A DNA stretch of 64,000 nucleotides from Hyperoodon ampullatus (Eukaryota > Chordata > Mammalia > Artiodactyla > Ziphiidae): assembly GCA_949752795.1 (NCBI GenBank), contig CATKHW010000280.1, positions 186,001-250,000 on the forward strand, given 5' to 3'. The notes below the pieces were generated by a model. The model was not told where the DNA came from. It saw only the letters and a list, made by a program, of their open reading frames with translations, and did not search any database. Both the position numbers and the translations under genes were made by a program. How positions within the stretch are numbered: position 1 is the first letter of the stretch; each line of letters starts with the position of its first letter. Positions 1 through 12,174 of this stretch are shown in pieces.

Positions 1-1739
1 AATATATCTGACTAGTAAGAATCTTAAAACCTATGTATTGATATGTCTCCGTAAGGGAATCAAGTGTTTCTAGACTGGCATAAACATGGCAGCGAGAATC
101 AGCTCAAACCCACTATAAAAAGGAATTTCAAAAACAAAACAAAAAAACTGGGAAATTCTTTACAATTCCTTCAGGGTCTCTGATGAAACCTGGAATGACC
201 CTATCTACAACGACAGCTGGATGTGGCATAAGGCTGGACACTTGGGACTGAGAGGATTGGTGAGATTGGGTGAGCAAATGCAGACCCCTTAAAGCAATAA
301 TGCATGGCACCCAATCCATGGGTCCCAACTCTCCAGGTTGAAGGGAATAGTACTACAGTTATAACATGTACGGGAAACCTAGAGAACGGACACACTGTGA
401 ATACGAAAGGTTTCTAAAACTCTACGAATAGTCCCTCTCCTGGTGCTCTGGTTTGACTTTCCATCTGCTTTACTATCAACCTCCCAACTTGGAGAGACAG
501 CCCCTTTAACCTCCTGGTTTGCACAGGTTGCCAATATGGCAGAGGATGAAAGGGAAGAGGGAGAACCAATGAGAGAGTAGCTGTTAGGCATTTGGACGGG
601 CACATATAACTGTAATTTCCCGGCAGGAAGAAGAATTAACCAAAGTCTCAGCCCCCCACCGGGAACCAGTATAGGTCCTGAACCAAAATTTTGGACTTCC
701 GGTCAGCTCACCAAAAACGAGTTGAAAAATGGAGCTCAGGGGCACAGCAATTCACAAACTGGCCGAGTAATAAAGGACAACTATCGTTCAACAATCTGTT
801 GAGGGAAGGCAACGAGGCGGACTTGAAAGCGAGGCAGAATAGCAGGAAACAGATTTCAAGAGGTACGTTGGAATTGCCTTTAAAGCACAGGAAGAGGGGC
901 ACAACTTCGACAATGATGCACTGTGCCAAAAAGTGCATATGCGTTTTCTCCTGAATATATTCAGGAGAAAACCCATACGCCCTTTTTGGCCAAGCAAGCA
1001 AGCGGGCAATGCAAATCTGCACTAAAAAGAAGTATCACTTCCCACAGGTCAAAAGGGACATCCACAAAATGTCTAAAAACCAGAAAGGCAAGACAGGCCC
1101 TGGAGAACAGGGAGCCTTGTTATGCTGATGGGCGGGATGTAAATTGCCAACTGCCTCTCTGGAGGAGTACATTGTGTTCCCTAAAAGAAGTAAACAACAG
1201 AGCTACAGAGCCAAGGGCACTTCCAGTCTAGGGAATATACCTTGGGAAAACTGAAAATCAATAAGACAGAGCCACCCCAAAATTTAGGGCTGCACTGCTT
1301 ACAAGGACCTCAACTTGGGTACACCTTAAATATGCCAGGAAATATAAAAATGGTTCAAAAAATTGTGGTACTTGCGTACGATGGAATATCCCTCAGCCAA
1401 GAAATCAATGTCATAAGACCAGTAGCAGCAAAATGGGTGGATTCAGCAACGATGATTCTAAGTGAAATAAGTCACACAGAAAAAGAAACTTATCATAAGA
1501 TATCACTTATGAAGATCCTCTAAACATGGCTACACTTGAACTGAGTTAGGAAAGAGAACAGTGTCTCATATTTAGAAAACACTCTTATGCCTGCTTAAGG
1601 GGGAAGGAGAGGTGGGGTGATGCATAAAACCAGAGTTTGATATAAGCACAGGTACCGTTCCATAAACCAACTATGGAATAGACAAGACCTACACCTTCCT
1701 CAGTGAAAGGGACTCAAAAACCCATATTTCCCGCAGAGG
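1..1739 (+). repeat. Satellite unit 1
   Basis: Full-length unit carrying the class A allele (aataatgcatgg at 296). It is one of the more diverged units: its palindrome has five mismatched pairs, and the usual ggtacgatg near 1447 reads gcaacgatg. The array presumably continues to the left of the window. Confidence 0.93.
921..994. repeat. Palindrome in unit 1, eroded
   Basis: Five of 37 pairs are mismatched. Four changes fall in the left arm (ctgtgcc, agtgcatatg) and one in the right arm (cccatacg). The centre gaatatattc is intact. Confidence 0.9.
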
Positions 1740-1889
1740 AATATATCTGACTAGTAAGAATATTAAAACCTATGTATTGATATGTCTCCGTAAGGGAATC
1801 AAGTGTGTCTAGAATGGCATAAACATGGCAGCGAGAATCAGCTCAAACCCACTATAAAAAGGAATTTCAAAAACAAAACAAGAAAAGTG

Positions 1890-2440
1890 GGATATTCTTT
1901 ACAATTCCTTCAGGGTCTCTGATGAAACCTGGAATGACCCTATCTACAACGACAGCTGGATGTGGCATAAGGCTGCACACTTGGGACTGAGAGGATTGGT
2001 GAGATTGGGTGAGCAAATGCAGACCCTTTAAATGACAAATGCCTGGCACCCATTCCATGGGTCCCAACTCTCCAGGTTGAAGGGAATATTACTACAGCTA
2101 AAACATGTACAGGAAACCTAGAGAACGGACACACTGTGAATACGAAAGGTTTCTAAACGTCAACGAATAGTCCCTCTCCTGGTGCTCCGGTTTGACGTTC
2201 CATCTGCTTTACTATCAATCTACCAACTTGCAGAGACAGCCCCTTTAACCTCCTGGTTCCCACAGGTTGCCAAATTGGCAGAGGATGAAAGGGAAGAGGG
2301 AGAACCAATGAGAGAGTATCTGTTAGGAATTTGGACGGGGACATATCACTCTAACTTCCCGGCAGGAAGAAGAATTAACCAAAATCTCAGACACACACCG
2401 GGAACCAGCATAGGTCCTGAACCAAAATTTTGGACTTGCG
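1890..2440. repeat. Unrecognised part of the satellite unit (reference copy in unit 2)
   Basis: About 550 bp between the A-rich L1 tail and the start of clear ORF2 similarity. I cannot assign it to L1 or another family. It contains the class A/B variable site (near 2034). It may be L1 eroded past recognition or a different insertion. It recurs in every unit. Confidence 0.7.
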
Positions 2441-2601
2441 GTCAGCTCACAAAAAACGAGTTGAAAAATGGAGCTCAAGGGCACAGCAATTCAAAAACTG
2501 GCAGAGTAATAAAGGACAACTATCGTCCGAAAATCTGTTAAGGGAAGGCAACGAGGCGGACTTGAAAGCGAGGCAGAATAGCAGGAAACAGATTTCAAGA
2601 G

Positions 2602-2618
2602 GTACGTTGGAATCGCCT
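2602..2618 (+). other. CENP-B-box-like site (weak), recurs in most units
   Basis: gtacgttggaatcgcct agrees with the 17-bp CENP-B box at 11 positions, including the CGTTGGAA block, but at only 6 of the 9 positions usually held essential (the final GGG and one T fail). It lies about 40 bp before the palindrome. Binding is unlikely as it stands. Confidence 0.25.
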
Positions 2619-2659
2619 TTAAAGCACAGGAAGAGGGGCACAACTTCGACAATGATGCA

Positions 2660-2733
2660 CTTGGCCAAAAAGGGCGTATGCGTTTTCTCCTGAATATATT
2701 CAGGAGAAAACGCATACGCCCTTTTTGGCCAAG
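2660..2733. repeat. 74-bp perfect palindrome in unit 2 (reference copy)
   Basis: All 37 pairs match with no spacer; the dyad axis lies between 2696 and 2697. The core tcctgaatatattcagga is flanked by gcgtatgcgttttc and its complement, then gggc/gccc, an A5/T5 tract and ggcc ends. Directly after it come aagc repeats. As single-stranded DNA or RNA it can fold into a hairpin. It splits the L1 ORF2 homology in two. Function unknown. Confidence 0.97.
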
Positions 2734-3099
2734 CAAGCAAGCGGGCAGTGCAAATCTGCACTACAAAGAAGTATCACTTCCCACCGGTCAAAAGGGACAT
2801 CCACAAAATGTGTAAAAACCAGAAAGGCAAGACAGGCCCTGGAGAACAGGGAGCCTTGTTATGCTGATGGGCGGGATGTAAATTGCCAACTGCCTCTCTG
2901 GAGGAGTGCATTGTGTTCCCTAAAACAAGTAAAGAACAGAGGTACAGAGCCAAGGGCACTTCCAGTCTAGGGAATATACCTTGGGAAAACTGAAAATCAA
3001 TAAGACAGAGCCACCCCAAAATTTAGGGCTGCACTGCTTACAAGGACCTCAACTTGGGTACACCTTAAATATCCCAGGAAATATAAAAATGGTTCAAAA

Positions 3100-3262
3100 A
3101 ATTGTGGTACTTACGTACGATGGAATATCCCTCAGCCATGAAATCAATGTCATAAGACCAGTAGCAGCAAAATGGGTGGATTCAGGTACGATGATTCTAA
3201 GTGAAATAAGTCACACAGAAAAAGAAACTTATCATAAGATATCACTTATGAAGATCCTGTAA
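3100..3262 (+). pseudogene. L1 ORF2 C-terminal remnant (reference copy in unit 2)
   Basis: About 53 codons remain collinear with the end of ORF2p, the L1 endonuclease/reverse transcriptase protein. Matching points are the ISLSHEIN stretch against YYSAIKRN, VAAKWVDS against FAATWMDL, and TMILSEISHTEKETYH against the L1 IILSEVSQTEKDKYH. The TAA stop coincides. Nothing upstream in this frame encodes the catalytic domains. The same remnant lies at the same offset in each unit, with breaks in some (for example near 22200). Confidence 0.85.
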
Positions 3263-3478
3263 ACATGGCTACACTTGAACTGAGTTAGGAAAGAGAACAG
3301 TGTCTCACATTTAGAAAACACTCTTATGCCTGCTTAAGGGGGAAGGAGAGGTGGGGTGATGCATAAAACCACAGTTTGATATAAGCACAGGTACCGTTCC
3401 ATAAACCAACTATGGAATAGACAAGACCTACACCTTCCTCAGTGAAAGGGACTCAAAACCCCATATTTCCCGCAGAGG

Positions 3479-5217
3479 AATATATCTGACTAGTAAGAAT
3501 CTTAAAACCTATGTATTGATATGTCTCCGTGAGGAAATCAAGTGTGTCTAGACTGGCATAAATATGGCAGCGAGAATCGGCTCAAACCCACTATAAAAAG
3601 GAATTTCAAAAACAAAACAAGAAAAGTGGGAAATTCTTTACAATTCCTTCAGGGTCTCTGATGAAACCTGGAATGACCCTATGTACAACAACAGCTGGAT
3701 ATGGCATAAGGTTGGACACTTGGGACTGAGACGATTGGTGAGATTGGGTGAGCAAATGCAGACCCTTTAAATCACAAATGCCTGGCACCCATTCCATGGG
3801 TCCCAACTCTCCAGGTTGAAGGGAATATTACTACAGCTAAAACATGTACAGGAAACCTAGAGGACGGACACACTGTGAATACAAAAGGTTTCTAAACGTC
3901 AACGAATAGTCCCTCTCCTGGTGCTCCGGTTTGACGTTCCATCTGCTTTACTATCAATCTACCAACTTGCAGAGACAGCCCCTTTAACCTCCTGGTTCCC
4001 ACAGGTTGCCAAATTGGCAGAGGATGAAAGGGAAGAGGGAGAACCAATGAGAGAGTAGCTGTTAGGCATTTGGACGGGCACATATCACTGTAATTTCCCG
4101 GCAGGAAGAAGAATTAACCAAAGTCTCAGCCACCCACCGGGAACCAGTATAGATCCTGAACCAAAATTTTGGACTTGCGGTCAGCTCACCAAAAACGAGT
4201 TGAAAAATGGAGCTCAGGGACACAGCAATTCAAAAACTGGCCGAGTAATAAAGGACAACTATCGTCCAAAAATCTGTTGAGGGAAGGCAACGAGGCGGAC
4301 TTGAAAGCGAGGCAGAATAGCAGGAAACAGATTTCAAGAGGTACGTTGGATTCGCCTTTAAAGCACAGGAAGAGGGGCACAACTTCGACAATGATGCACT
4401 TGGCCAAAAAGGGCGTATGCGTTTTCTCCTGAATATATTCAGGAGAAAACGCATACGCCCTTTTTGGCCAAGCAAGCAAGCGGGCAATGCAAATCTGCAC
4501 TACAAAGAAGTATCACTTCCCACCGGTCAAAAGGGACATCCACAAAATGTGTAAAAACCAGAAAGGCAAGACAGGCCCTGGAGAACAGGGAGCCTTGTTA
4601 TGCTGATGGGCGGGATGTAAATTGCCAACTGCCTCTCTGGAGGAGTGCATTGTGTTCCCTAAAACAAGTAAACAACAGAGCTACAGAGCCAAGGGCACTT
4701 CGAGTCTAGGGAATATACCTTGGGAAAACTGAAAATCAATAAGACAGAGCCACCCCAAAATTTAGGGCTGCACTGCTTACAAGGACCTCAACTTGGGTGC
4801 ACCTTAAATATCCCAGGAAATATAAAAATGGTTCAAAAAATTGTGGTACTTACGTACGATGGAATATCCCTCAGCCATGAAATCAATGTCATAAGACCAG
4901 TAGCAGCAAAATGGGTGGATTCAGGTACGATGATTCTAAGTGAAATAAGTCACAGAGAAAAAGAAACTTATCATAAGATATCACTTATGAAGATCCTGTA
5001 AACATGGCTACACTTGAACTGAGTTAGGAAAGAGATCAGTGTCTCACATTTAGAAAACACTCTTATGCCTGCTTAAGGGAGAAGGAGAGGTGGGGTTATG
5101 CATAAAACCAGAGTTTGATATAAGCACAGGTACCGTTCCAAAAACCAACTATGGAATAGACAAGACCTACACCTTCCTCAGTGAAAGGGACTCAATACCC
5201 CATATTTCCCGCAGAGG
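3479..5217 (+). repeat. Satellite unit 3
   Basis: Class B-like unit (cacaaatgcctgg near 3773) with a perfect palindrome. It carries the same aaacgtcaacg variant as unit 2 near 3894. Confidence 0.95.
4399..4472. repeat. 74-bp perfect palindrome in unit 3
   Basis: All 37 pairs match, axis between 4435 and 4436, same sequence as in unit 2. Confidence 0.97.
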
Positions 5218-6956
5218 AATATATCTGACTAGTAATAATATTAAAACCTATGGATTGATATGTCTCCGTAAGGGAATCAAGTGTGTCTAGACTGGCATAA
5301 ACATGGCAGCGAGAATCAGCTCAAACCCACTATAAAAAGGAATTTCAAAAACAAAACAAAGAAACTTGGATATTCTTTACAATTCCTTCATGGTCTCTGA
5401 TGAAACCTGGAATGACCCTATCTACAACGACAGCTGGATGTGGCATAAGGCTGGACACTTGGGACTGAGAGGATTGGTGAGATTGGTTGAACAAATGCAG
5501 ACCCTTTAAAGCAATAATGCATGGCAACCATTCCATGGGTCCCAACTCTCCAGGTTGAAGGGAATATTACTACAGTTATAACATGTACGGGAAACCTAGA
5601 GAACGGACACACTGTGAATACGAAAGGTTTCTAAAACTCAACGAATAGTCCCTCTCCTGGTGCTCCGGTTTGACTTTCCATCTGCTTTACTATCAACCTC
5701 CCAACTTGGAGAGACAGACCCTTTAACCTCCTGGTTCGCACAGGTTGCCAAATTGGCAGAGGATGAAAGGGAAGAGGGAGAACCAATGAGAGAGTACCTG
5801 ATAGGCATTTGGACGGGCACATATCACTGTAATTTCCCTGCAGGAAGAAGAATTAACCAAAGTCTCAGCCACCTACCGGGAACCAGTATAGGTCCTGAAC
5901 CAAAATTTTGGACTTGCGGTCAGCTCACCAAAAACGAGTTGAAAAATGGAGCTCAGGGGCACAGCAATTCAAAAACTGGCCCAGTAATAAAGGACAACTA
6001 TCGTCCAAAAATCTGTTGAGGGAAGGCAACGAGTTGGACTTGAAAGCGAGGCAGAAGAGCAGGAAACAGATTTCAAGAGGTACGTTGGAATCGCCTTTAA
6101 AGCACAGGAAGAGGGGCACAACTTCGACAATGATGCACTTGGCCAAAAAGGGCGTATGCGTTTTCTCCTGAATATATTCAGGAGAAAACGCATACGCCCT
6201 TTTTGGCCCAACAAGCAAGCGGGCAATGCAAATCTGCATTACAAAGAAGTATCACTTCCCACCGGTCAAAAGGGACATCCACAAAATGTGTAAAAACCAG
6301 AAAGGCAAGACAGGCCCTGGAGAACAGGGAGCCTTTTTATGCTGATGGGCGGGATGTAAATTGCCAACTGCCTCTCTGGAGGAGTACATTGTGTTCCCTA
6401 AAACAAGTAAAGAACAGAGCTACAGAGCCAAGGGCACTTCCAGTCTAGGAAATAAACCTTGGGAAAACTGAAGTTCAATAAGACAGAGCCACCCCAAAAT
6501 TTAGGGCTGCACTGCTTACAAGGACCTCAACTTGGGTACACCTTAAATATCCCAGGAAATATAAAAATGGTTCAAAAAACTGTGGTACTTACGTACGATG
6601 GAATATCCCTCAGCCATGAAATCAATGTCATAAGACCAGTAGCAGCAAAATGGGTGGATTCAGGTACGATGATTCTAAGTGAAATAAGTCACACAGAAAA
6701 AGAAACTTATCATAAGATATCACTTATGAAGATCCTGCAAACATGGCTACACTTGAACTGAGTTAGGAAAGAGAACAGTGTCTCACGTTTAGAAAACACT
6801 CTTATGCCTGCTTAAGGGGGAAGGAGAGGTGGGGTGATGCATAAAACCAGAGTTTGATATAAGCACAGGTACCGTTCCAAAAACCAACTATGGAATAGAC
6901 AAGACCTACACCTTCCTCAGTGAAAGGGACTCAAAACACCATATTTCCCGCAGAGG
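5218..6956 (+). repeat. Satellite unit 4
   Basis: Class A unit. Its palindrome keeps a perfect 68-bp core but loses the outermost pairs. The last 640 bases (from about 6317) belong to a tract that recurs almost unchanged in unit 7, 5,218 bp downstream. Confidence 0.95.
6138..6211. repeat. Palindrome in unit 4, 68-bp perfect core
   Basis: The core 6141-6208 is perfect. The outer right bases read caa instead of aag, so two outer pairs are lost. Confidence 0.95.
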
Positions 6957-8695
6957 AATATATCTGACTAGTAAGAATCTTAAAAGCTATGTATTGATAT
7001 GTCTCCGTAAGGGAATCAAGTGTGTCTAGACTGGCATAAACATGGCAGCGAGAATCAGCTCAAACCCACTATAAAAAGGAATTTCAAAAACAAAGCAAAA
7101 AAACTGGGAAATTCTTTACAATTCCTTCAGTGTCAATGATGAAACCTGGAATGACCCTATCTACAACGACAGCTGGATGTGGCATAAGGCTGGACACTTG
7201 GGACTGAGGGGATTGGTGAGATTGGGTGAGCAAATGCAGACCCTTTAAAGCAATAATGCATGGCACCCAATCCATGGGTCCCAACTCTCCAGGTTGAAGG
7301 GAATATTACTACAGTTATAACATGTACGGGAAACCTAGAGAACGGACACACTGTGAATACGAAAGGTTTCTAAAACTCAACGAATAGTCCCTCTCCTGGT
7401 GCTCCGGTTTGACTTTCCATCTGCTTTACTATCAACCTCCCAACTTGGAGAGACAGCCCCTTTAACCTCCAGGTTCACACAGGTTTCCAATTTGACAGAG
7501 GATGAAAGGGAAGAGGGAGAACCAATGAGAGAGTAGCTGTTAGGCATTTGGACGGGCACATATCACTGTAATTTCCCGGCAGGAAGAAGAATTAACCAAA
7601 GTCTCAGCCCCCCACCGGGAACCAGTATAGGTCCTGAACCAAAATTTTGGACTTGCGGTCAGCTCACCCATAACGAGTTGAAAAATGGAGCTCAGGGGCA
7701 CAGCAATTCACAAACTGGCCGAGTAATAAAGGACAACTATCGTCCAAAAATCTGTTGAGGGAAGGCAATGAGGCGGACTTGAAAGCGAGGCAGAATAGCA
7801 GGAAACAGATTTCAAGAGGTACGTTGGAATCGCCTTTAAAGCACAGGAAGAGCGGCACAACTTCGACAATGATGCACTTGGCCAAAAAGGGCGTATGCGT
7901 TTTCTCCTGAATATATTCAGGAGAAAACGCATACGCCCTTTTTGGCCAAGCAAGCAAGCGGGCAATGCAAATCTGCACTACAAAGAAGTATCACTTCCCA
8001 CCGGTCAAAAGGGACATCCACAAAATGTGTAAAAACCAGAAAGGCAAGACAGGCCCTGGAGAACAGGGAGCCTTGATATGCTGATGAGCGGGATGTTAAT
8101 TGCCAACTGCCTCTCTGGAGGAGTGCATTGTGTTCCCTAAAACAAGTAAACAACAGAGATACAGAGCCAAGGGCACTTCCAGTCTAGGGAATATACCTTG
8201 GGAAAACTGAAAATCAAAAAGACACAGCCACCACAAAATTTAGGGCTGCACTGCTTACAAGGACCTCAACTTGGGTACACCATAAATATCCCAGGAAATA
8301 TAAAAATGGTTCAAAAAATTGTGGTACTTACGTACGATGGAATATCCCTCAGCCATGAAATCAATGTCATAAGACCAGTAGCAGCAAAATGGGTGGATTC
8401 AGGTACGATGATTCTAAGTGAAATAAGTCACACAGAAAAAGAAACTTATCATAAGATATCACTTATGAAGATCCTGTAAACATGGCTACACTTGAACTGA
8501 GTTAGGAAAGAGAACAGTGTCTCACATTTAGAAAACACTCTTATGCCTGCTTAAGGGGGAAGGAGAGGTGGGGTGATGCATAAAACCAGAGTTTGATATA
8601 AGCACAGGTACCGTTCCAAAAACCAACTATGGAATAGACAAGACCTACACCGTCCTCAGTGAAAGGGACTCAAAACCCCATATTTGCCGCAGAGG
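6957..8695 (+). repeat. Satellite unit 5
   Basis: Class A unit with a perfect palindrome. The first 430 bases match unit 8 with a single difference (near 7098), including the shared variant agtgtcaatgatg. Its 3' part shares caaaaagacacagcc with unit 6. Confidence 0.95.
7877..7950. repeat. 74-bp perfect palindrome in unit 5
   Basis: All 37 pairs match, axis between 7913 and 7914. Confidence 0.97.
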
Positions 8696-10435
8696 AATAT
8701 ATCTGACTAGTAAGAATCTTAAAACCTATGTATTGATATGTCTCCGTAAGGGAATCAAGTGTGTCTAGACTGGCATAAACATGGCAGCGAGAATCAGCTC
8801 AAACCCACTATAAAAAGGAATTTCAAAAATAAAAGAAAAAAAAATGGGAAATTCTTTACAATTCCTTCAGGGTCTCTGATGATACCTGGAATGACCCTAT
8901 CTTCAATGACAGCTGGATGTGGCATAAGGCTGGACACTTGGGACTGAGAGGATTGGTGAGATTGGGTGAGCAAATGTAGTCCCTTTAAAGCAATAATGCA
9001 TGGCACACATTCCATGGGTCCCAACTCTCCAGGTTGAAGGGAATATTACTACAGTTATAACATGTACGGGAAACCTAGAGAACGGACACACTGTGAATAC
9101 GAAAGGTTTCTAAAACTCAACGAATAGTCCCTCTCCTGGTGCTCCGGTTTGACTTTCCATCTGCTTTACTATCAACCTCCCAACTTGGAGAGACAGCCCC
9201 TTTAACCTCCTGGTTCACACAGGTTGCCAATTTGGCAGAGGATGAAAGGGAAGAGGGAGAACCAATGAGAGAGTAGCTGTTAGGCATTTGGACGGGCACA
9301 TATCAATCTAATTTCCCGGCAGGAAGAAGAATTAACCAAAGTCTCAGCCCCCCACCGGGAACCACTATAGGTCCTGAACCAAAATTTTGGACTTGCGGTC
9401 AGCTCACCTAAAACGAGTTGAAAAATGGAGCTCAGGGGCACAGCAATTCACAAACTGGCCGAGTAATAAAGGACAACTATCGTCCAAAAATCTGTTGAGG
9501 GAAGGCAACGAGGCGGACTTGAAAGCGAGGCAGAATAGCAGGAAACAGATTTCAAGAGGTATGTTGGAATCGCCTTTAAAGCACAGGAAGAGGGGCACAA
9601 CTTCGACAATGATGCACTTGGCCAAATGGGGCGTATGCGTTTTCTCCTGAATATATTCAGGAGAAAACGCATACGCCCTTTTTGGCCAAGCAAGCAAGCG
9701 GGCAATGCAAATCTGCACTACAGAGAAGTATCACTTCCCACCGGTCAAAAGGGACATCCACAAAATGTGTAAAAACCGGAAAGGCAAGACAGGCCCTGGA
9801 GAACAGGGAGCCTTGTTATGCTGATGGGCGGGATGCAAATTGCCAACTGCCTCTCTGGAGGAGTGCATTGTGTTCCCTAAAACAAGTAAACAACAGAGCT
9901 ACAGAGCCAAGGGCACTTCCAGTCTAGGGAATATACCTTGGGAAAACTGAAAATCAAAAAGACACAGCCACCACAAAATTTAGGGCTGCACTGCTTACAA
10001 GGACCTCAACTTGGGTACACCATAAATATCCCAGGAAATATAAAAATGGTTCAAAAAATTGTGGTAGTTACGTACGATGGAATATCCCTCAGCCATGAAA
10101 TCAATGTCATAAGACCAGTAGCAGCAAAATGGGTGGATTCAGGTACGATGATTCTAAGTGAAATAAGTCACAGAGAAAAAGAAACTTATCATTAGATATC
10201 ACTTATGAAGATCCTGTAAACATGGCTACACTTGAACTGAGTTAGGAAAGAGATCAGTGTCTCACATTTAGAAAACACTCTTATGCCTGCTTAAGGGGGA
10301 AGGAGAGGTGGGGTGATGCATAAAACCAGAGTTTGATATAAGCACAGGTACCGTTCCAAAAAACAACTATGGAATAGACAAGACCTACACCTTCCTCAGT
10401 GAAAGGGACTCAAAACACCATATTTCCCGCAGAGG
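8696..10435 (+). repeat. Satellite unit 6
   Basis: Class A unit of 1,740 bp. The left palindrome arm carries two changes. The 3' part shares caaaaagacacagcc and accataaatatccc with unit 5. Confidence 0.95.
9617..9690. repeat. Palindrome in unit 6
   Basis: Two mismatched pairs, from ccaaatgggg in the left arm where the right arm keeps the T5 tract. Confidence 0.95.
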
Positions 10436-12174
10436 AATATATCTGACTACTAAGAATCTTAAAACCTATGTATTGATATGTCTCTGTAAGGGAATCAAGT
10501 GTGTCTAGAATGGCATAAACATGGCAGCGAGAATCAGCTCAAACCCTCTATAAAAATGAATTTCAAAAACAAAACAAAAAAACTGGGAAATTCTTTACAA
10601 TTCCTTCAGGGTCAATGATGAAACCTGGAATGACCCTATCTACAACGACAGCTGGATATGGCATAAGGCTGGACACTTGGGACTGAGGGGATTGGTGAGA
10701 TTGGGTGAGCAAATGCAGACCCTTTAATGCAATAATGCATGGCACCCATTCCATGGGTCCCAACTTTCGAGGTTGAAGGGAATATTACTACAGTTATAAC
10801 ATGTACGGGAAACCTAGAGAACGGACACACTGTGAATACGAAAGGTTTCTAAAACTCAACGAATAGTCCCTCTCCTGGTGCTCCGGTTTGACTTTCCACC
10901 TGCTTTACTATCAACCTCCCAACTTGGAGAGACAGACCCTTTAACCTCCTGGTTCGCACATGTTGCCAATTTGGCAGAGGATGAAAGGGAAGAGGGAGAA
11001 CCAATGAGAGAGTAGCTGTTAGGCATTTGGAGGGGCACATATCACTGTAATTTCCCAGCAGGAAGAAGAATTAACCAAAGTCTCAGCCCCCCACCGGGAA
11101 CCAGCATAGGTCCTGAACCAAAATTTTGGACTTGCGGTCAGCTCACCAAAAACGTGTTGAAAAATGGAGCTCAGGGGCACAGCAATTCACAAACTGGCCA
11201 AGTAATAAAGGACAACTATCGTCCAAAAATCTGTTGAGGGAAGGCAACGAGGCAGACTTGAAAGCGAGGCAGAATAGCAGGAAACAGATTTCAAGAGGTA
11301 CGTTGGAATCACCTTTAAAGCACAGGAAGAGAGGCACAACTTCGACAATGATGCACTTGGCCAAAATGGGCGTATGCGTTTTCTCCTGAATATATTCAGG
11401 AGAAAACGCATACGCCCTTTTTGGCCAAGCAAGCAAGCGGGCAATGCAAATCTGCACTACAAAGAAGTATCACTTCCCACCGGGCAAAAGGGACATCCAC
11501 AAAATGTGTAAAAACCAGAAAGGCAAGACAGGCCGTGGAGAACAGGGAGCCTTTTTATGCTGATGGGCGGGATGTAAATTGCCAACTGCCTCTCTGGAGG
11601 AGTACATTGTGTTCCCTAAAACAAGTAAAGAACAGAGCTACAGAGCCAAGGGCACTTCCAGTCTAGGAAATAAACCTTGGGAAAACTGAAGTTCAATAAG
11701 ACAGAGCCACCCCAAAATTTAGGGCTGCACTGCTTACAAGGACCTCAACTTGGGTACACCTTAAATATCCCAGGAAATATAAAAATGGTTCAAAAAACTG
11801 TGGTACTTACGTACGATGGAATATCCCTCAGCCATGAAATCAATGTCATAAGACCAGTAGCAGCAAAATGGGTGGATTCAGGTACGATGATTCTAAGTGA
11901 AATAAGTCACACAGAAAAAGAAACTTATCATAAGATATCACTTATGAAGATCCTGCAAACATGGCTACACTTGAACTGAGTTAGGAAAGAGAACAGTGTC
12001 TCACGTTTAGAAAACACTCTTATGCCTGCTTAAGGGGGAAGGAGAGGTGGGGTGATGCATAAAACCAGAGTTTGATATAAGCACAGGTACCGTTCCAAAA
12101 ACCAACTATGGAATAGACAAGACCTACACCTTCCTCAGTGAAAGGGACTCAAAACACCATATTTCCCGCAGAGG
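10436..12174 (+). repeat. Satellite unit 7
   Basis: Class A unit with one mismatch in the palindrome. From about 11535 onward it matches unit 4, the left part of the three-unit-shift tract. Confidence 0.95.
11356..11429. repeat. Palindrome in unit 7
   Basis: One mismatched pair, from ccaaaatggg in the left arm. This matches one of the two changes in unit 6. Confidence 0.95.

Larger units (their letters stand above)
1740..3478 (+). repeat. Satellite unit 2
   Basis: Class B-like unit (gacaaatgcctgg near 2034) with a perfect 74-bp palindrome. It shares the variant aaacgtcaacgaatag near 2155 with unit 3, a sign that the two are close relatives. I use it as the reference unit for the internal map. 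Confidence 0.95.
2460..3628 (+). mobile_element. L1 ORF2 3' part and 3'UTR inside the satellite unit (reference block, recurs in every unit)
   Basis: Read against the mammalian L1 3' end, the block keeps landmarks in the right order: gtaataaaggacaactatcg (the ORF2 'ataaaggattaatatcc' region), the palindrome insertion (2660-2733), atgcaaatctgcactacaaa near 2749, caccggtcaaaagg, gatgtaaattgcc, ggaatatacc, and the ORF2 C-terminus. The last translated stretch includes SEISHTEKETYHKISL against L1 SEVSQTEKDKYHMISL, with a TAA at 3260-3262 where L1 ORF2 stops. A diverged 3'UTR follows (gggggaaggagaggtgggg) and an A-rich tail ends in unit 3 (3595-3628). The frame is broken upstream, so this is an old remnant. 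Alignment was made by eye from memory of L1 consensus. Confidence 0.85.

Noticed and set aside
708..1022. A minus-strand frame of about 104 codons recurring at the same place in nearly every satellite unit
   Set aside because: It runs through the palindrome and antisense to L1 ORF2, overlaps other equally long frames on both strands, and has no recognised domain. Its recurrence follows from the repeat itself.
2660..2733. Rho-independent terminator or bacterial attachment site
   Set aside because: The setting is a mammalian satellite; a hairpin followed by no T run in either direction has no such meaning here.
2725..2970. A plus-strand frame of about 81 codons downstream of each palindrome
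   Set aside because: It begins at a TTG inside the palindrome arm and reads out-of-frame L1 sequence. No evidence of coding selection by eye.
2981..3262. A plus-strand frame of about 93 codons recurring in nearly every unit
   Set aside because: It opens at TTG, not ATG, and its last part is the L1 ORF2 C-terminus. It is a relic, not a conserved small gene.
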